The position numbers and the translations under genes were made by a program. 64,000 bases of DNA from Ignavibacteriota bacterium (GTDB lineage Bacteria; Bacteroidota; Ignavibacteria; UBA10030; BY39). The DNA lies in assembly GCA_003327435.1 (NCBI GenBank), contig QOQV01000013.1:1-64000 (forward strand), given 5' to 3'. The notes below the pieces were generated by a model. The model was given only the letters and a program-made list of their open reading frames with translations. It searched no databases and had not been told where the DNA came from. This document shows, piece by piece, positions 34,524-44,034 of this stretch. Numbering within the stretch: position 1 is the stretch's first letter; each line of letters begins with the position of its first letter.

Positions 34524-35919
34524 ATTTATGAATAGGGAGCTTTTGTTTAAAACAATTCCAGAACTTGCTAAATTATTAAAGGCAAAAAAACTTTCACCTG
34601 TTGAATTAACAAAAAGTTATCTTAGTGTAATAGAAAAATTTTCTCAGAAACTTAATGCTTTTGCAACAGTCACACCAGAACTTGCATTGAGTGAAGCAAA
34701 AGTTGCAGAAGCTGAAATTGTTAATGGAAATTACAGAAGCAAATTACATGGAATTCCATATGCAGCAAAAGATTTGTTTGCTCTCAAAGGTTACCCAACA
34801 GCTTGGGGTTCAAATGTTTTTAAGGGGCAAATTTTTGATTATGATGCAGAAGTTGTGAAACGACTTCGTAACTCAGGTGCAATTATTGTTGGGAAAGCTG
34901 CAATGAGCGAGTTAGCTGGGGGTCCACCTTTTGCAACTGCTACGGGTGCCTGTAAAAATCCATGGGATTTAAATCGCTGGTCTGGAGGATCTTCAAGTGG
35001 TTCAGGTGCTGCTGTTGCGGCAGGTCTCTGCACTTTTGCTCTTGGTACTGAAACCTGGGGCTCAATAATGACACCATCTTCATATTGCGGTGTGTCTGGG
35101 CTCAGGCCAACTTTTGGAAGAATTCCCCGCACTGGTGCCATGCCATTATCCTGGTCGATGGATAAAATTGGCATTATGGCTCGTACTGCTGAAGATTGTG
35201 CTATTGTGTTCAAAGAAATTATTGGTGAGTCAAGTGATGACCCGTTTAGCATCAACGCACCTTTTAACTTTAACCGTAAGAAACTTTTAGAAAGAATTTC
35301 GCAATTGAAGTTATGCTATGTCAGAGAAGATTACGAAAATTTTGGTGAGGTTGAAGTTGGAAAAGCTTTTGAAGCTGCTTTAAATGTTTTTAAAACATTC
35401 GGCGTGAAAATTGAGGAATTAGCTTTACCTGATTATCCGTATGAAACAATAGCAACTACAATAATTGTAGTGGAAGAGGCGTCTATATTTGAAGGTCTGG
35501 TTAGAGGTGGAAGAGTAAAGGATTTAATTGATCCCGAAAGGCGGGGTGAAATGTTAGGTGGTCATACTATTTCTGCAGTTGATTATTTAAAGTGTTTAAG
35601 ATTGAAGCAAAAGATGATGTATGATTTTGATAAAATATTTGAAAAATACGATGCAATACTTGGTTCAAGCACTCTCACAACTGCCCCACCAGTTGAAGCA
35701 AAGATGAGTGAAGTTTTCAAGGGTGGTAATGTGATTGAAGCTGCAGAAAATATTTTAGGCATTCCCGCAATTTCAGTTCCCTGTGGCTTTGATAAGAAAA
35801 AATTACCAATTGGATTAAAAATAATTGGAAAACATTTTGATGAAAAAACCATTTTAGAACTTGCAACAGCATATCAAAATGCAACCACCTGGCATAAAAT
35901 GCATCCAGATTTGAAATAA
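34513..35919 (+). CDS. Amidase signature family hydrolase
   Basis: 468 residues of the GatA-like amidase family. The Ser-cisSer-Lys triad is visible: Lys in IPYAAKDLFALKGYPTAWGS, the Gly/Ser loop GGSSSGSGAAVAAG, and Ser in ETWGSIMTPSSYCGVSGLRP. It is not clearly GatA because no gatB or gatC is adjacent and the substrate is open. Start choice: ATG 34513 overlaps the upstream gene, while ATG 34528 would shorten it by five residues. Confidence 0.88.
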   Translation: MRIEFMNRELLFKTIPELAKLLKAKKLSPVELTKSYLSVIEKFSQKLNAFATVTPELALSEAKVAEAEIVNGNYRSKLHGIPYAAKDLFALKGYPTAWGSNVFKGQIFDYDAEVVKRLRNSGAIIVGKAAMSELAGGPPFATATGACKNPWDLNRWSGGSSSGSGAAVAAGLCTFALGTETWGSIMTPSSYCGVSGLRPTFGRIPRTGAMPLSWSMDKIGIMARTAEDCAIVFKEIIGESSDDPFSINAPFNFNRKKLLERISQLKLCYVREDYENFGEVEVGKAFEAALNVFKTFGVKIEELALPDYPYETIATTIIVVEEASIFEGLVRGGRVKDLIDPERRGEMLGGHTISAVDYLKCLRLKQKMMYDFDKIFEKYDAILGSSTLTTAPPVEAKMSEVFKGGNVIEAAENILGIPAISVPCGFDKKKLPIGLKIIGKHFDEKTILELATAYQNATTWHKMHPDLK

Positions 35920-35931
35920 TTAAGAGGTAAA

Positions 35932-36660
35932 ATGATGAAAAATTTGGAAATACTTTATGAAGATGATGATTTTGTGATTATAAACAAACCAGCAGGTATG
36001 CTTTCGGTACCTGATCGTTTTAATCAGGAGATTCCGAATCTATATAATATTTTGAAATTAAAATATGGAAATATTTTTATAGTTCATCGACTTGATGCTG
36101 ACACAAGTGGAGTAATTGTTTTTGCAAAGAATCAGGCTGCACACAGAGATTTGTCCATAAAGTTTGAAAAAAGAGATGTGAAAAAAAATTATGTGGCAAT
36201 TGTAAATGGCAAAATTGAAAAACAGGATAACTCAATAAACTTGCCAGTTGCAGAAAGAAAAGGCAAGCCCGGGACGATGAAAATTTATCGTTATGCAGGA
36301 AAGAAAGCAATTACAAACTACAAAGTACTGGAGTCATTTAAAAGATTTACACTTGTTGAGGTTGAACTTCTCACAGGCAGAATGCATCAGATACGAGTTC
36401 ATTTTCAGGCAATTGGACATCCTCTTGCCGTGGATCCTGTATATGGAGGAAGGGAAGCACTTTTTCTTTCTGAAATTAAATCCAGATACCAAAAAAAAGA
36501 GGATGAAGAGGAAAAACCTCTAATAAGACGACTAACACTCCATGCGAAGTCAATCGAGTTTAAACATTATCGTACAAACAAAATTATAAGAGTTGAAGCA
36601 CAAATGCCAAAGGATTTTAAGGCATTACTTAATCAATTGAGAAAAAACGATAAATTATAA
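35932..36660 (+). CDS. RluA-family pseudouridine synthase
   Basis: 242 residues without an S4 domain. The catalytic Asp lies in VHRLDADTSGVIVFAK; LLTGRMHQIRVHFQAIGHPL is the second family motif. It isomerizes uridines in rRNA or tRNA; the target site cannot be told. Two start codons are adjacent (35932, 35935). Confidence 0.9.
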   Translation: MMKNLEILYEDDDFVIINKPAGMLSVPDRFNQEIPNLYNILKLKYGNIFIVHRLDADTSGVIVFAKNQAAHRDLSIKFEKRDVKKNYVAIVNGKIEKQDNSINLPVAERKGKPGTMKIYRYAGKKAITNYKVLESFKRFTLVEVELLTGRMHQIRVHFQAIGHPLAVDPVYGGREALFLSEIKSRYQKKEDEEEKPLIRRLTLHAKSIEFKHYRTNKIIRVEAQMPKDFKALLNQLRKNDKL

Positions 36661-36670
36661 GGAGATAAAA

Positions 36671-36997
36671 ATGGATAATTTACATACAAAAAAATGCGCG
36701 CCTTGCGAAGGTGGCGTAGAACCAATGAAACCAGAAGAGTTCTCAACATACTTATCAATGGTAGCAAATTGGTTTGTTGTAGATAACAAAATGATTGAAA
36801 AAATATTTATACTGAAAGATTTTCAATCAGCTATAAACTTTATAAACCAGATTGCGAAAATTGCTGAAGAAGAAGGACACCATCCAGATATTTTGCTCTA
36901 TAACTGGAACAAAGTCAAAATTATGCTAACAACTCATGCCATTGGCGGCTTATCAATTAACGATTTTATCATTGCTTCGAAAATAGATAGGTTATGA
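36671..36997 (+). CDS. phhB: Pterin-4a-carbinolamine dehydratase
   Basis: A 108-residue PCD/DCoH protein. The signature EEEGHHPDILLYNWNKVKI followed by LTTHAIGGLSINDF provides the three catalytic histidines. It recycles the tetrahydropterin cofactor of aromatic amino acid hydroxylases, or in other bacteria serves molybdopterin-related reactions. AAGGAGAT precedes the ATG. No hydroxylase gene is in the window. Confidence 0.92.
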   Translation: MDNLHTKKCAPCEGGVEPMKPEEFSTYLSMVANWFVVDNKMIEKIFILKDFQSAINFINQIAKIAEEEGHHPDILLYNWNKVKIMLTTHAIGGLSINDFIIASKIDRL

Positions 36998-37626
36998 AAC
37001 AAATCGGAATCAATCCGTTAGTTACTATCATAATTGCAACATATAATCGTGCTAAATTGCTAAAGCGGGCAATTGAATCAGTAATTGCACAAACTTATAC
37101 TAACTGGGAATTGATAATAGTTGATGATGGATCAACAGATAAAACTTTTCAACTTGTAGATAAATTTTTTCCCAAGATTAGCAATTTGAAATATATCAAA
37201 CAACACAATTCAAAACTCTGGTCCGCAAGAAATATCGGAATAAAATTGGCATCAGGTGATTATATAACATTTCTTGATAGTGATGATATGTATAAGAAAA
37301 ATCACCTGAAATTAAGAGTAAATTTTATGAATGCAAATCCAGATTATGATTTACTTTATGGTGGATTTAAAATTATTGGGGATGCATTTGTTCCGGATAA
37401 GTATGATAAAAGAAGGAAAATTCATATAAATAAATGTGTGGTCGGTGCTACATTCTTTGGTAAAAGAAAAGTATTTAAACTGCTTAAAGGGTTTAAGGAT
37501 ATTGATTACAGCGAAGATTCGGAATTTTTCGAAAGAGCTAAAAAAAGGTTTAAAGTCACTAAAGTTGATTACCCAACTTATATTTATAACCGAACATCAA
37601 AGCAAAGTATAACAAAAAATATTTAA
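36994..37626 (+). CDS. Short GT2-family glycosyltransferase
   Basis: 210 residues, GT-A fold: VTIIIATYNRAKLLKRAIES, IIVDDGSTD (nucleotide-binding Asp pair) and TFLDSDDMYKKN (DxD-like). Length is short; the C-terminal acceptor part is small. It overlaps the previous stop (ATGA). Confidence 0.85.
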   Translation: MKQIGINPLVTIIIATYNRAKLLKRAIESVIAQTYTNWELIIVDDGSTDKTFQLVDKFFPKISNLKYIKQHNSKLWSARNIGIKLASGDYITFLDSDDMYKKNHLKLRVNFMNANPDYDLLYGGFKIIGDAFVPDKYDKRRKIHINKCVVGATFFGKRKVFKLLKGFKDIDYSEDSEFFERAKKRFKVTKVDYPTYIYNRTSKQSITKNI

Positions 37627-37647
37627 CAACAAAATCTAAAAGTAAAT

Positions 37648-38424
37648 ATGATCAACACTGCTTTAATCACCGGTGCCTCCACAGGAATAGGTCTTGAGTT
37701 TGCCAAAATCTTTGCAAAAGAAAATTATGATTTGATACTTGTCTCGCGTAACGAAAAAAAATTGAATGAAATTAAAAATTCAATTGAAAAAGATTATAGA
37801 GTAAAAGTTAAAATAATTCCAAAAGATTTAGCTGAAAAAAATTCTGCTTTTGAGATTTATGATGAAATATGTAAAGAGAACCTGAAAGTGGATGTCTTAA
37901 TCAACAATGCGGGATTTGGAGCATTAGGAAATTTTGAAAAAATCGACTGGAAAACTCAAGCTGATATGCTGGAAGTAAATATAACAGCACTAACTTATCT
38001 AACTCATTTATTTCTGAAGCATATGAAAGAGCGGGGAGAGGGGAAAATTTTAAATGTTGCTTCAACAGCTGCATTTCAACCTGGTCCGCTTATGGCTGTT
38101 TATTATGCTACAAAAGCCTATGTTTTGAGCTTCTCCCTGGCATTAGCGGAAGAAACAAAAAATTCCAATGTGACTGTAACTGTTCTTTGTCCAGGACCTA
38201 CTACGACTGAATTTCAGGAACGGGCAGGTATGAAACAAACAAAAATTATGCGCTTGATGAAGTTTTTACCAGCTGATTATGTGGCAAATTATGGTTTTAA
38301 AGCTTTAATGAAAAGCAAGCGACTTGCAATACCTGGCTGGTTAAACAAAATTTCAGTTTCGATGGTGAAATTTCTACCTCAGAATTTTATTGTGAAGATA
38401 ATTAAATACCTAAAAAGCCATTAA
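37648..38424 (+). CDS. Short-chain dehydrogenase/reductase
   Basis: 258 residues of classical SDR: nucleotide site TGASTGIGLEFAKIF, NNAGFG, catalytic Ser in LNVASTAAFQPGP and Y-x3-K in AVYYATKAYVLSFS. A C-terminal hydrophobic region (about 225-255) resembles DltE/YqjQ-like SDRs. Substrate unknown. Confidence 0.9.
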   Translation: MINTALITGASTGIGLEFAKIFAKENYDLILVSRNEKKLNEIKNSIEKDYRVKVKIIPKDLAEKNSAFEIYDEICKENLKVDVLINNAGFGALGNFEKIDWKTQADMLEVNITALTYLTHLFLKHMKERGEGKILNVASTAAFQPGPLMAVYYATKAYVLSFSLALAEETKNSNVTVTVLCPGPTTTEFQERAGMKQTKIMRLMKFLPADYVANYGFKALMKSKRLAIPGWLNKISVSMVKFLPQNFIVKIIKYLKSH

Positions 38425-38436
38425 TCCAGGAAATAA

Positions 38437-39801
38437 TCATTTATCTTTTCTTTCAAGTCCGTATTTTTTCATTTTGTTGTAGAGATGTGCTCTTTCTATA
38501 TCCATCGATTCTGCTGCTTTACTTATATTCCAGTTATGCACCTCAAGCTGATGTTTTATATAAGCTGCTTCCGCTCGATCTTTGAATTCTTGAAATGTCT
38601 TGCTCGTAAAAATAATGTCGTCTATCAAAGATGCTTTTGTCGCACTGGTAAATTCAATGTCCTGTATATCGATTATATTTTTTCGCGTTAGTATTATTAA
38701 TCGCTCTATCATATTTTTCAACTCTCTAACATTTCCACTCCATTCCAGACCCTTTAAATAGTTTATTGCGCGTTCTGAAAAATTCTTTAATGGAATACCA
38801 TTCCTTTTACATATCTCCTCAGTAAAAGCTTTTATTAAAATTGGTATATCCTCTCTTCTTTCGCGGAGTGGTGGAACCTGTATCGGAATCACATTTAATC
38901 TATGATAAAGATCCTCTCTAAAATTCCCCTTTTTAATTTCTTCAATTAAGTTTTTATTTGTAGCAGCAATAACTCTTACATCTACTTCTATTAACCTGTT
39001 GCCGCCTACTCTTTCAATTTTTCCCTCCTCGAGTGTACGCAATACTTTAGCCTGAGCTGATAAGTTCATATCACCAACTTCGTCTAGGAAAATTGTACCA
39101 CCATCGGCTTGTTCAAATTTACCAATTCTCTGTGATGTTGCACCAGTGAAGGCGCCTTTCTCGTGCCCGAACAATTCCGATTCAATTAGCTCATTTGGAA
39201 TTGCAGCGCAGTTCACCTCAATGAAAGGTTTATCTCTGCGCTTGCTCATTCTGTAGATAGCTTTTGCCACGAGTTCTTTACCTGTGCCGTTTTCACCAGT
39301 TATTAAGACACGCGATTCAGTTGGTGCAATACGTTCAATTAACTCAAGAATTTCCTTGATTTTCTGACTTTCCCCTAAAATTCTTTCCTTTCCCTCAAGT
39401 TGAATCTTTATCTTCTCTACCTCTGCAAGCAATTTTTTGTGTTCCAATGCGTTACGCAGGGTAATAAGCAGTTTATCGCGATCAAGCGGTTTCGTTAAAA
39501 AGTCGTATGCTCCTAACTTTGTAGCTTCAACAGCTGTTTCAATTGTGCCATGGCCCGATATCATAATCACAGGTAAATCATTATTACTCTTTTTGATCTC
39601 CTGTAAAACTTCAATTCCGTCCATCACCGGCATCTTGACATCGAGTATAACCGCATCAATGGTTATCTCTGGTTCATTGAGAATTGTTAATCCTTTCTTT
39701 CCATCCTCAGCATTTATGATATTATAATTCTCATAGCTTAGAATCATGCTAATTGCATCTCTAACACTTTTTTCGTCATCAATTATTAGTACTGTTTTCA
39801 T
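38437..39801 (-). CDS. Sigma-54-dependent response regulator (NtrC family)
   Basis: 454 residues: receiver (about 1-120; VLIIDDEKSV, phospho-Asp in VILDVKMPVMDG, TKPLD), AAA+ domain (Walker A GENGTGKELV, the sigma-54 contact loop ESELFGHEKGAFTGAT, Walker B GGTIFLDEVGDM) and a Fis-type helix-turn-helix (about 412-450; NWNISKAAESMDIERAHLYN). It activates sigma-54 promoters such as the one proposed at 18684. No kinase gene is next to it; the transcript also contains the acyl-CoA genes upstream. Confidence 0.95.
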   Translation of the reverse strand: MKTVLIIDDEKSVRDAISMILSYENYNIINAEDGKKGLTILNEPEITIDAVILDVKMPVMDGIEVLQEIKKSNNDLPVIMISGHGTIETAVEATKLGAYDFLTKPLDRDKLLITLRNALEHKKLLAEVEKIKIQLEGKERILGESQKIKEILELIERIAPTESRVLITGENGTGKELVAKAIYRMSKRRDKPFIEVNCAAIPNELIESELFGHEKGAFTGATSQRIGKFEQADGGTIFLDEVGDMNLSAQAKVLRTLEEGKIERVGGNRLIEVDVRVIAATNKNLIEEIKKGNFREDLYHRLNVIPIQVPPLRERREDIPILIKAFTEEICKRNGIPLKNFSERAINYLKGLEWSGNVRELKNMIERLIILTRKNIIDIQDIEFTSATKASLIDDIIFTSKTFQEFKDRAEAAYIKHQLEVHNWNISKAAESMDIERAHLYNKMKKYGLERKDK

Positions 39802-40487
39802 CTTTCTTTATAATGATTGTTAATAGCTTCTGAAGGTTTTGCACTTTGGTTTTTTAATAACATAAATCCAAATTCCTGACCAATTTGATTTGCTCTTAAA
39901 TCGCGTAAATCGTAAGAGCCATCACTAATATATCTATCTTCAAACTTTTCTACAAAAATTGAGTAATTGTTGCCCAGCGATTTTGATTCAAATGCAAAGA
40001 TTAAAAATGCTGACCCAAAAATGTGCTGGAGTTTGTCTTTATCACCGTATGGATATTTTGGCGAATCAGGTAAAAAATGTGACGGAAGGTTATCCAATCT
40101 TTTTTGAAATTCTAACTTTGTTTCGTTTGAAATTGGAATCTTTAAATCTAAAAATTTAATCTTAAAACTTAATGAATAATGGTCAAAAGTTGATAGGGTT
40201 GAAATTAGCAAAGCAAATCCTGTGTTACCGTTTGTTAATTCTAAAGCTTTTTGAAAAATTGCATCAACTGCTGCAAGATCTCCATTATTTTTCCTTATCT
40301 CCAAAAATTCGTCCTTTCTGATATAATCCTTTAACAGGTAAACATTTTTTAAAAAGAATGGTGGTAAGGCAGTAAGTAAAGATTTGAATGAAAAAGTGTG
40401 TTGATTTTTTAGTGAATCACAAAGTGATAAGGAACTAATATTCATAAATAAAACAAGTAGTAAAATTTTGTTCAATGATCTGAACAT
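39798..40487 (-). CDS. Exported protein of unknown function
   Basis: 229 residues with a signal peptide (core KILLLVLFMNISSLSLC; cleavage or lipobox-like Cys near residue 23). The mature part is helical; a notable stretch is DKLQHIFGSAFLIFAFESK, and conserved-looking Asp/Arg clusters follow (DGSYDLRDLRANQIG). I do not recognise a family. It is tied by ATGA/TAATG overlaps to the response regulator and the carboxylase subunit, so it may be a sensor input or envelope partner of that operon. Confidence 0.65.
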   Translation of the reverse strand: MFRSLNKILLLVLFMNISSLSLCDSLKNQHTFSFKSLLTALPPFFLKNVYLLKDYIRKDEFLEIRKNNGDLAAVDAIFQKALELTNGNTGFALLISTLSTFDHYSLSFKIKFLDLKIPISNETKLEFQKRLDNLPSHFLPDSPKYPYGDKDKLQHIFGSAFLIFAFESKSLGNNYSIFVEKFEDRYISDGSYDLRDLRANQIGQEFGFMLLKNQSAKPSEAINNHYKER

Positions 40488-42139
40488 TATGTCTGGATTA
40501 CGCCGGGATTAAATCGTGGGATTTCTGGATTGTTGGCTGCAATTTCTATGCAATAGGAAATGATCTTCCTTGTATCTAGCGGATCAACAATTTCATCAAC
40601 CCATAAACGAGCAGCAGCGTATAGGGGATCCAGTTGTGAATTGTAACGGTTTTGAATTTCACTCAATAATTTTTGTTTATCTTCTTCAGATATTTGCTCT
40701 TTTTTAGAGCTGGATTGCAATCTGATACTTAACAATGTTTCACTTGCCTGCTTACCTCCCATTACAGCAATTTGAGCTGTAGGCCAGGCAAAGATGAATC
40801 TTGGATCATATGCTTTTCCACACATTGCGTAATTACCAGCACCGTAGCTGTTTCCGATTATAAAAGTTATCTTTGGTACAACACTGTTTGCAACAGCATT
40901 AACCATTTTTGCGCCATCTTTAATTATTCCACCCTGTTCGGCACGGGTGCCAACCATAAATCCAGTTACATCCTGGAAAAATATCAGTGGTATCAATTTC
41001 TGATTGCAATTCATTATAAACCTTGTAGCTTTATCTGCACTATCGCTGTAGATAACGCCACCAAACTGCATTTCGCCTTTTTTGTTTTTTACAATTGCCC
41101 TCTGATTTGCAACAATACCAACAGCCCAGCCATCAATTCGAGCATAAGCGGTGATGATTGTTTTACCATATCCTGCTTTGTATTCATCGAATGAACCAGC
41201 ATCAACAATTCTTGCTAAAAGTTGATAAGTGTCAAAGGGTTTTGTTCTATCATCTGGAATTATTCCATAAATTTCCTGAGGGTCAAATTCAGGAAACTTT
41301 GGTTCAATTCTGTCGAATCCGGCTTTTGGTTTGGAGCCGAGTTTTGAAATTATATTTCGTATGGTTTCAAGACACACCTCATCATTCGGCATTTTATAAT
41401 CTGTTACACCGCTTATTTCGCAATGCATTGTGGCACCGCCAAGTTCCTCGATATCCGCATCTTCGCCAATTGCTGCTTTAACAAGATATGGACCTGCAAG
41501 AAAAACACTTCCAGTTTTATCAACAATCAAAGCTTCGTCGCTCATAATTGGTAAATATGCGCCACCTGCTACACAAGGTCCCATTATTGCTGCAATTTGA
41601 GTAATTCCCATTGAAGACATTATTGCATTGTTTCTAAAAATTCTACCAAAGTGTTCTTTATCTGGAAATATCTCATCCTGCATTGGAAGAAAAACTCCAG
41701 CAGAATCTACGAGATAAACAATTGGTAATCGATTTTCAATAGAAATTTCCTGAGCTCGCAGATTTTTTTTGCAGGTGATAGGGAACCAGGCGCCTGCTTT
41801 TACAGTAGCATCGTTTGCTACGATTACAACATCGCGATTATGTATCTTGCCGATTCCAAAAATTGTACCTGATGCTGGTGCACCGCCGTATTCTTCATAC
41901 ATACCATAAGCTGCGAAAAGTCCCAATTCCATAAAATAACTTCCTGGATCAATCAATTTTGCAATTCTTTCTCTTGCAGTTAATTTGCCACGCTTATGTT
42001 GTTTTTCGATCGCTTCCTGACCTCCTCCAAGTTTGATTGCCTCTGCTTTTACTTTAAGCTTTCTGAGTAAATTCTTTAAAAAATCTTCGTTCCTGTTGAA
42101 GTTAATATCTTTTTGAATTTGCGTTCCTATTTTTGCCAT
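40487..42139 (-). CDS. Acyl-CoA carboxylase carboxyltransferase subunit (MCC beta-like)
   Basis: 550 residues of the biotin-dependent carboxyltransferase family with two crotonase-like halves. Marks are GGAYLPIMSDEALIVDKTG, KNLRAQEISIENRLPIVYL, TGFMVGTRAEQGGIIK and the C-terminal ARLWVDEIVDPLDTRKII. The wording is closest to methylcrotonyl-CoA carboxylase beta (leucine breakdown); a propionyl-CoA or geranyl-CoA role cannot be excluded. No biotin carboxylase/carrier subunit lies nearby. It follows an acyl-CoA dehydrogenase gene by 19 bases. Confidence 0.9.
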   Translation of the reverse strand: MAKIGTQIQKDINFNRNEDFLKNLLRKLKVKAEAIKLGGGQEAIEKQHKRGKLTARERIAKLIDPGSYFMELGLFAAYGMYEEYGGAPASGTIFGIGKIHNRDVVIVANDATVKAGAWFPITCKKNLRAQEISIENRLPIVYLVDSAGVFLPMQDEIFPDKEHFGRIFRNNAIMSSMGITQIAAIMGPCVAGGAYLPIMSDEALIVDKTGSVFLAGPYLVKAAIGEDADIEELGGATMHCEISGVTDYKMPNDEVCLETIRNIISKLGSKPKAGFDRIEPKFPEFDPQEIYGIIPDDRTKPFDTYQLLARIVDAGSFDEYKAGYGKTIITAYARIDGWAVGIVANQRAIVKNKKGEMQFGGVIYSDSADKATRFIMNCNQKLIPLIFFQDVTGFMVGTRAEQGGIIKDGAKMVNAVANSVVPKITFIIGNSYGAGNYAMCGKAYDPRFIFAWPTAQIAVMGGKQASETLLSIRLQSSSKKEQISEEDKQKLLSEIQNRYNSQLDPLYAAARLWVDEIVDPLDTRKIISYCIEIAANNPEIPRFNPGVIQT

Positions 42140-42158
42140 AAAGATTTTGTATTGTTGT

Positions 42159-43331
42159 TTATGATACCAATCCTAATAACATTCTTGATATAACAAGTTT
42201 TTGTATTTCTGAGGTACCTTCACCGATGGTTACTAATTTCACATCTCTATAAAATTTTTCAACTGGAAAATCTTTTATAAATCCGTATCCACCATGTATC
42301 TGAACAGCTTCGTTGGTTACCATCACAGCAACTTCACCAGCGTAGTATTTTGCCATTGAGGATTCAAGTATCACTTCTTTACCAAGATTTTTTAGATAAG
42401 CTGCTTTCATTGTTAGGAGTCGGGCTGCTTCAATTTGTACAGCCATCTCTGATAATTTCCATTGAATTGCCTGGAATTCACCAATCGGTTTACCGAATTG
42501 TTGCCTCTCCTTTGCATATTTTAAACTTGCTTCATACGCGCCCTGAGCAATTCCGAGTGCATTTGCTGCAATACTGATTCTTCCACCATCAAGAATAGTA
42601 AGTGCCTGTCTAAAACCTGTTCCTTCTTCACCGATAAGATTTTCAGCCGGAACCCTGCAGTTATCAAAAGCAATTGCTGCTGTATCGGATGAACGCATTC
42701 CCAATTTGTTCTCTTTTTTACTTACTATAAATCCTGGAGTGTCATTCTCAACAATGAATGCTGATATTCCTTTTTTACCTTTCGATTTATCTGTTAATGC
42801 CAGTACAACAGTTATTTTTCCAACCGAGCCATGAGTAATGAAATTTTTACTTCCATTTAATACATAATAATCACCGTCGCGTGTTGCGGTTGTTTTTAAG
42901 CTTCCAGCATCGCTACCTGAGGTTGGTTCTGTAAGTGCCCATGCACCAATCTTTTTGCCGCTTGTTAAATCAGGTAAATATTTTTTCTTCTGTTCTTCAT
43001 TGCCAAATGTATAAATATGATTTGTGCATAAACTATTGTGAGCTGCAATTGTTAATCCAAGTGAGGGATCAACTTTTGAGATTTCCTCTATGATTGTAAC
43101 ATATTCAAGATACCCGAATCCTGCACCTCCGAATTCTTCTGGAAAGATTATTCCCATAAATCCTAACTGCGACATTTTTTCAACAATCTCGAAAGGGAAT
43201 TCCTGTGATTCGTCATATTTAGCTATTACAGGTCTAATTTCCTTCTCTGCAAAATCCCTCGCCATCTGTTGTACCATCTTCTGATTTTCAGTCAGCTGAA
43301 AATTTGGGAGATTCTCAAAATTGCTTTCCAT
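42159..43331 (-). CDS. Acyl-CoA dehydrogenase
   Basis: 390 residues of the FAD-dependent family. [19 protein letters not shown] and [16 protein letters not shown] are the two signatures; the Glu in [15 protein letters not shown] is the expected catalytic base for short/branched-chain enzymes. With the MCC-like gene it would fit isovaleryl-CoA breakdown, but butyryl-CoA is equally possible. Start ATG 43331 is chosen because AGGAG precedes it (reverse of 43335-43341); the longer frame to 43382 lacks such a site. Confidence 0.92.
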   Translation of the reverse strand: MESNFENLPNFQLTENQKMVQQMARDFAEKEIRPVIAKYDESQEFPFEIVEKMSQLGFMGIIFPEEFGGAGFGYLEYVTIIEEISKVDPSLGLTIAAHNSLCTNHIYTFGNEEQKKKYLPDLTSGKKIGAWALTEPTSGSDAGSLKTTATRDGDYYVLNGSKNFITHGSVGKITVVLALTDKSKGKKGISAFIVENDTPGFIVSKKENKLGMRSSDTAAIAFDNCRVPAENLIGEEGTGFRQALTILDGGRISIAANALGIAQGAYEASLKYAKERQQFGKPIGEFQAIQWKLSEMAVQIEAARLLTMKAAYLKNLGKEVILESSMAKYYAGEVAVMVTNEAVQIHGGYGFIKDFPVEKFYRDVKLVTIGEGTSEIQKLVISRMLLGLVS

Positions 43332-43562
43332 TTTGGCTCCTGTTTTTTTATAGATTATACTTAAAGTTAAAATCTCTTTCAAGTATATGATTATTTTTGA
43401 AAATTTACAAGTTTATCGAATAAAAGATTTAAATTCATACATTTTTTTTATTAATATTTCAATGCTTACATCGCATCGAATTTTGAACTAAATTCTTTTG
43501 GCAACTGTTAAGAAAGTGCATTAATTGTAAAATTTTTATTTTTAATTTATAAAGGAGACTTT

Positions 43563-43769
43563 ATGAAGATTAAAAATAAGTACATTAAAACTGCAAATTA
43601 CATTTCATGGGCAGGAAACTCTAAAGGGTATCTTAAATATTGTTTTTATTGTGCAAATTTAATATATTTACACTGTGATTGCGACGGCGTGTGGAGACCT
43701 TATGAGTCGTGGGTTGCCGGAAATGCAAAATATGGTGAATTTATAAGGCATAATTGCTCATATTGGTAA
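43563..43769 (+). CDS. Small zinc-ribbon-like protein
   Basis: A 68-residue basic protein with a strong AAAGGAG site before the ATG. It has the pattern C-x2-C (CFYC) ... IYL ... DGVWRPYES ... G ... H-x-C (HNC), a layout shared by small single-domain zinc ribbons. Function is unknown. No homologous domain partner is fused to it, and the gene sits alone between an acyl-CoA operon and the ARPP-1 gene. Confidence 0.6.
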   Translation: MKIKNKYIKTANYISWAGNSKGYLKYCFYCANLIYLHCDCDGVWRPYESWVAGNAKYGEFIRHNCSYW

Positions 43770-44034
43770 ACTTTCGGGTGGTTTAAGAATGGAATTTTTG
43801 ACATTCTTCGTGTGTTATACTGGTGAATTTAAATTAATAATTAAAAAGGAGAAAGAGTCAAAAAGGTTACCAAAAACAAAAATTAGTGCATTTTTAAGTA
43901 AATAATAATTAATAGCAGGAGGAAGCTAAAGATAAGTAATAATTTTTAAGCAATATTCAAAAATTAAGCTAGCGCTATTTGTTGTTTTTTAATTAACAAA
44001 AATCATTAACTTTAATTAAATAAGGGGAATTTTT
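43770..44034. other. Intergenic stretch with orphan ribosome-binding-like motifs
   Basis: No gene is seen. AAAAAGGAGAAA (43843-43853) and CAGGAGGAAG (43916-43925) look like ribosome-binding sites, but no ATG ORF follows either. The stretch ends in the leader of the ARPP-1 gene (AAGGGGAA before ATG 44035). Confidence 0.4.

Noticed and set aside
34839-35255. 138-codon leftward ORF opposite the amidase
   Set aside because: Antisense shadow of the amidase; no start signal or family resemblance.
42159-43382. Longer acyl-CoA dehydrogenase start at 43382
   Set aside because: The extra 17 residues are hydrophobic and unlike the family; an AGGAG site fits ATG 43331.
43470-43530. Second sigma-54 promoter before the zinc-ribbon gene (TGGCAACTG...GTGCA)
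   Set aside because: The GG-to-GC spacing is about 16 instead of 10 bases.
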